64,000 nt of DNA from Lysinibacillus sp. BPa_S21 (GTDB taxonomy: Bacteria > Bacillota > Bacilli > Bacillales_A > Planococcaceae), in contig NZ_JALIRS010000011.1 in assembly GCF_023337795.1 (NCBI RefSeq), forward strand, positions 1-64,000, given 5' to 3'. Positions 60,447 through 64,000 of this stretch are shown piece by piece (positions within the stretch are counted from its first letter, which is position 1; the number at the start of each line of letters is the position of its first letter). Position numbers and translations under genes: made by a program. Under the pieces are notes generated by a model. That model was not told the DNA's origin. It searched no databases and saw only the letters and a program-made list of their open reading frames with translations.

Positions 60447-62342
60447 ATCAACATTTTAGATAAAGTGAAAAGCTATCGCGAAGAAGAAAATCGGCTGAAG
60501 TGGGAAGGAACATTTGCAGATTATTTAAACATCATCAAGGAAAGACCTGAAGTTGCTCAAACAGCCCATTCACGCGTCTACAATATGGTAAAAAGTGCTG
60601 GTGTAGAGGAACGCGATGGGCAAAAAATGTATAAATTTTTCGGTCAGGAAATTTTTGGGCTTGAAACAGCAATTGAAAGACTGGTGGAGGAATATTTCCA
60701 TCCAGCAGCGCGAAGATTGGATGTTAGAAAACGTATTTTGTTATTAATGGGACCAGTAAGTGGTGGTAAATCAACAATAGTGACCTTGTTGAAACGTGGA
60801 CTCGAGCAATTTTCGAGAACAGATGAAGGCGCAGTTTTCGCCATTAAGGGATGTCCAATGCATGAGGATCCCTTACATTTAATTCCGCATCATTTACGTA
60901 ATGAATTTTATGAGGAGTATGGTATACGAATTGAAGGAAGCTTATCGCCTTTAAATACGATGCGTCTTGAAAAGGAGTACGACGGACGTATCGAAAATGT
61001 AATGATTGAACGTATTACTTTTTCTGAAGACAAACGTGTGGGTATAGGAACATTTACGCCATCAGATCCAAAATCGCAGGATATTGCTGACTTAACAGGT
61101 AGTATTGATTTCTCAACAATTGGAGAATTTGGTTCTGAATCTGACCCTCGTGCTTATCGTTTTGACGGTGAACTAAATAAGGCAAATAGGGGTATGATGG
61201 AATTCCAAGAAATGTTAAAGCTCGATGAGAAATTCTTGTGGAATTTATTATCTTTAACGCAGGAAGGAAATTTTAAAGCAGGTAGGTTTGCATTAATTAG
61301 TGCAGATGAGTTAATTGTTGCGCATACGAACGAAACAGAGTATCGTTCATTTATTTCAAATAAAAAGAATGAGGCGTTACATTCACGAATTATTGTCATG
61401 CCGATTCCGTATAACTTAAAAGTAAGTCAGGAAGAATTGATTTACGAAAAAATGATTAAAGAAAGCGATATGTCACATGTTCATATTGCGCCGCATGCAT
61501 TGAAGGCCGCAGCAATCTTTTCGGTTCTAACAAGACTTGAAGTACCGAAAAAACAAGGTGTGGATCTTATTAAAAAAATGAGACTGTACGACGGAGAAAA
61601 TGTGGAGGGATTTAATTCCGTTGACTTAGAGGAGCTTAAAAAAGAGTTTCCGAACGAAGGCATGAACGGTATTGATCCACGGTATATTATTAATCGTATT
61701 TCTTCTGCTATTATCCGAAAAGAGGTACCATCTATCAATGCGTTAGATGTTCTGCGTGCACTTAAGGATGGGCTTGACCAGCACGCTTCCATTTCTCAGG
61801 AAGATCGAGAAAAATATATGAACTATATTGCAGTTGCTCGAAGAGAGTATGATGAAATTGCCAAAAATGAAGTGCAAAAAGCATTCGTTTATTCGTATGA
61901 AGAGTCTGCAAAAACATTGATGAATAATTATCTTGATAATGTAGAAGCGTTTTGTAATAAAAATAAAATCTTCGATCCATTGACTGGTGAGGAAATGAAT
62001 CCTGATGAAAAATTAATGCGCTCTATTGAGGAGCAAATTGGCATTTCGGAAAATGCGAAAAAAGCATTCCGAGAGGAGATATTAATTCGTATCTCTGCTT
62101 ATGCTCGAAAAGGGAAGCGTTTTGATTATAATTCTCATGAAAGATTACGAGAAGCCATACAGAAGAAACTATTTGCGGATCTTAAGGATGTCGTAAAAAT
62201 TACAACATCCTCAAAAATGCCGGATGAGTCACAGCTTAAGAAGATTAATGAGGTTGTGGCGAGACTTGTTGATGAGCATGGCTATAATACAACTTCTGCT
62301 AATGAGTTATTGCAGTATGTAGGTAGTCTGTTAAATCGTTAA
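60447..62342 (+). CDS. prkA: PrkA serine protein kinase with apparent ATC start
   Basis: PrkA (YeaG family) is a AAA-type protein kinase used in sporulation and stress. Walker A is GPVSGGKSTIV and the family block AIKGCPMHEDPLHLIPHHLR is intact; the C-terminal part is kinase-like. Starting at ATC 60447 gives 631 residues, the length I recall for B. subtilis PrkA, and INILDKVKSYREEE aligns with its first residues. GGAGGG (60435-60440) is ideally placed. In-frame ATGs at 60306, 60381 and 60393 have poor sites and would add 18-47 unrelated residues. So either ATC is used or the ATG was lost by mutation or error. Confidence 0.93.
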   Translation: MNILDKVKSYREEENRLKWEGTFADYLNIIKERPEVAQTAHSRVYNMVKSAGVEERDGQKMYKFFGQEIFGLETAIERLVEEYFHPAARRLDVRKRILLLMGPVSGGKSTIVTLLKRGLEQFSRTDEGAVFAIKGCPMHEDPLHLIPHHLRNEFYEEYGIRIEGSLSPLNTMRLEKEYDGRIENVMIERITFSEDKRVGIGTFTPSDPKSQDIADLTGSIDFSTIGEFGSESDPRAYRFDGELNKANRGMMEFQEMLKLDEKFLWNLLSLTQEGNFKAGRFALISADELIVAHTNETEYRSFISNKKNEALHSRIIVMPIPYNLKVSQEELIYEKMIKESDMSHVHIAPHALKAAAIFSVLTRLEVPKKQGVDLIKKMRLYDGENVEGFNSVDLEELKKEFPNEGMNGIDPRYIINRISSAIIRKEVPSINALDVLRALKDGLDQHASISQEDREKYMNYIAVARREYDEIAKNEVQKAFVYSYEESAKTLMNNYLDNVEAFCNKNKIFDPLTGEEMNPDEKLMRSIEEQIGISENAKKAFREEILIRISAYARKGKRFDYNSHERLREAIQKKLFADLKDVVKITTSSKMPDESQLKKINEVVARLVDEHGYNTTSANELLQYVGSLLNR

Positions 62343-62396
62343 TGACTTTGACTGACCTATTCAGTGGAAACTATAAGACTATTGATAGGAATGAAT

Positions 62397-62431
62397 AGGA
62401 GTGTCCCATTTTAGGGCACTCCTTTTATCTT
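62397..62431 (+). terminator. prkA terminator
   Basis: AGGAGTGTCCC pairs with GGGCACTCCT (one bulged base) and is followed by TTTT. Confidence 0.82.
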
Positions 62432-62454
62432 CATTTTAACTTTTTTGCAAGTAA

Positions 62455-62515
62455 CATCACGTTGGCCTAAAGCCTCCGGCGGATGTTACGGAATGATGCT
62501 GAGGCATAATTGATA
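62455..62515 (+). repeat. Second repeat family fragment
   Basis: CGGCGGATGTTACGGAATGATG and GAGGCATAATTGAT-like sequence are parts of the repeat seen at 47359 (here GCGGATGTTACGGAAT and GAGGCATAATTG). ACATCACG near the start and GGATGTTACGG may also pair. It fills the gap between the prkA terminator and yhbH. Confidence 0.55.
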
Positions 62516-62582
62516 GTTCATGAAAGTGAATCACCAGCATAGTATAGAAAAAAGCGAATTTGATAGATGGGTGAGGATAAAA

Positions 62583-63740
62583 ATGACTGAAAACGAAAAT
62601 AAACGCTTTGCCATTTCTCAGGAAAATTGGTCCCTCCATCGTAAAGGGCACCAAGATCAGCAACGGCATATGGAAAAAGTAAAAGATGCTATTAAGAATA
62701 ATTTACCTGATTTAGTTAGTGAAGAAAGTATTGTCATGTCCAATGGTCGCGAGGTAATTAAAATACCTATTCGTTCACTTGATGAATATAAAATTCGATA
62801 TAACTATGATAATTCCAAGCATGTTGGCCAAGGTCAAGGAGACAGTAATGTAGGTGATGTAGTTGCGCGCGATGCCAGCAAAGGCAATCAGGCTAATGGT
62901 AAAGGAAAAGAAGCTGGTGACAAGCCAGGTCATGATTATTATGAAGCTGAAGTAAGCATCGAAGAGGTTCAAAATGTGTTATTTAACGAGCTTGAGCTTC
63001 CAAACTTACAGCAAAAAGAAAAAGCGGATATTAAGACGGAAAAAATTGAGTTTAACGATATTCGGAAAAAAGGTTTAATGGGAAATGTGGATAAAAAGCG
63101 CACAATTCTCAATGCGCTAAAGCGTAACGCTATGCAAGGAAAAGCAGAAATTACGCCAATTCATAATGATGATCTACGTTTTAAAACGTGGGATGAAGTA
63201 GAAAAACCGGAGTCGAAGGCAGTGGTCCTTGCCATGATGGATACAAGTGGCTCGATGGGCTCCTTCGAAAAATATTGCGCAAGGAGCTTCTTCTTTTGGA
63301 TGACTAAATTTTTGCGCTCTAAGTATGAAACAGTGGAAATTGAGTTTATTGCGCATCATACCGAGGCAAAGGTAGTGACAGAAGAGGAGTTTTTCACGAA
63401 GGGAGAAAGTGGTGGAACGATTTGTTCATCTGCTTATAAAAAGGCATTGGAACTAGTTCACGAAAAGTATAATCCTGCTCGCTATAATATTTATCCTGTA
63501 CATTTTTCAGATGGTGAAAATATATCAATGGATAATGAAAAGTGCTTGAAGCTAGTGGCAGAGTTAATGGAAGTATCGAGCATGTTTGGATACGGTGAGG
63601 TCAATCAGCATAACCGCTTCTCTACACTTATGTACACTTACAAAAAAATAGATGACCCTAAATTTAGATATCATATTTTGAGAAAAAAAGGTGATGTGTA
63701 CGATGCCTTAAAGAGCTTTTTCAAAAAAAGTGAAACGTAA
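62583..63740 (+). CDS. yhbH: YhbH/YeaH family sporulation protein
   Basis: A 385-residue protein from ATG 62583, after GGTGAGGAT; the frame is open further upstream but without a good site. [20 protein letters not shown] and [19 protein letters not shown] are family blocks. A Gly-rich linker follows, then a von Willebrand A domain with the metal site [11 protein letters not shown] (Asp220) and [10 protein letters not shown]. The three genes prkA, yhbH and spoVR here match the YeaG-YeaH-YcgB trio of E. coli, so the proteins probably act together. Confidence 0.94.
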   Translation: MTENENKRFAISQENWSLHRKGHQDQQRHMEKVKDAIKNNLPDLVSEESIVMSNGREVIKIPIRSLDEYKIRYNYDNSKHVGQGQGDSNVGDVVARDASKGNQANGKGKEAGDKPGHDYYEAEVSIEEVQNVLFNELELPNLQQKEKADIKTEKIEFNDIRKKGLMGNVDKKRTILNALKRNAMQGKAEITPIHNDDLRFKTWDEVEKPESKAVVLAMMDTSGSMGSFEKYCARSFFFWMTKFLRSKYETVEIEFIAHHTEAKVVTEEEFFTKGESGGTICSSAYKKALELVHEKYNPARYNIYPVHFSDGENISMDNEKCLKLVAELMEVSSMFGYGEVNQHNRFSTLMYTYKKIDDPKFRYHILRKKGDVYDALKSFFKKSET

Positions 63741-63767
63741 ATCATGTTCAAGGGAGGGGACGGAAAA

Positions 63768-64000
63768 GTGGAGATGAACGAGCTTGAACGAGCGATTGAT
63801 GAAATTACAGAAATTGCCTCAAGCTTTGGCTTAGATTTTTTTCCAATGCGCTATGAAATATGTCCGGCAGATATTATTTATACATTTGGCGCATATGGTA
63901 TGCCTACTCGATTTTCACATTGGAGCTTCGGTAAACAATTTCACAAAATGAAGCTTCAATATGATTTAGGGTTAAGTCAAATCTATGAGCTAGTGATAAA
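63768..64000 (+). CDS. spoVR: SpoVR family protein, 5' part
   Basis: The gene runs off the right edge. It starts at GTG 63768, 8 bases after GGGAGGGG (63752-63759), 27 bases after yhbH. The visible 77 residues read [40 protein letters not shown] and [20 protein letters not shown], which is the SpoVR N-terminus. SpoVR is needed for a normal spore cortex in B. subtilis. Sharing an operon-like place with yhbH supports the trio named above. Confidence 0.95.
   Translation, partial: MEMNELERAIDEITEIASSFGLDFFPMRYEICPADIIYTFGAYGMPTRFSHWSFGKQFHKMKLQYDLGLSQIYELVI

Overview
The window looks like chromosome of an endospore-forming, low-GC Firmicute close to Lysinibacillus (inferred from AT-rich codon use, strong AGGAGG ribosome-binding sites, an alpha/beta-type spore protein, LytH, PrkA/YhbH/SpoVR and a Bacillus-like gene order). 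No phage, transposase gene or CRISPR array was found. Most genes are on the + strand.

Layout. 1-1,150: end of a 5S rRNA, a small membrane protein, a decayed repeat and a NETI-domain gene. 1,155-14,776: the complete de novo purine operon purEKBCSQLFMNHD behind a paired PurBox, a sigma-A promoter, a guanine-type purine riboswitch and its terminator; a 264-bp hairpin repeat lies between purN and purH. 15,175-31,200: yerA-yerB-yerC, pcrB-pcrA-ligA-camS, gatCAB and dgkB, in the order I recall for Bacillus subtilis. 31,521-34,132: a cytochrome bd oxidase operon including a 40-residue CydS-like subunit. 34,172-36,556: a 42-bp repeat array, rlmD, and a duplicated piece of rlmD. 36,776-40,113: a FadR-family regulator divergent from a GlcD-like oxidase and a BASS transporter, probably 2-hydroxyacid use. 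40,374-47,358: dus, a broken acetyltransferase, a Bce-type peptide sensing and resistance module, and an MFS relic. 47,513-58,456: a spore SASP, small proteins and three chemoreceptors; one receptor heads a cyclic-di-GMP riboswitch operon with a dehydrogenase and a sodium symporter. 58,722-64,000: lytH, then prkA-yhbH-spoVR.

The most unusual content is between genes. (1) A mosaic family of hairpin elements with ATCATCAC-type terminal inverted repeats occurs at least six times, and in the largest copy one hairpin module sits inside another. (2) Tandem arrays with exact 21-bp or 42-bp periods (two and four turns of B-DNA) lie just after gene or operon ends at four places. (3) prkA appears to start at an ATC codon: it has an ideal Shine-Dalgarno sequence and gives the family length, but has no nearby ATG, GTG or TTG. 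(4) A cyclic-di-GMP riboswitch controls a receptor-dehydrogenase-symporter operon.

All functional calls are from reading the sequence and remembered family knowledge; no database search was run.
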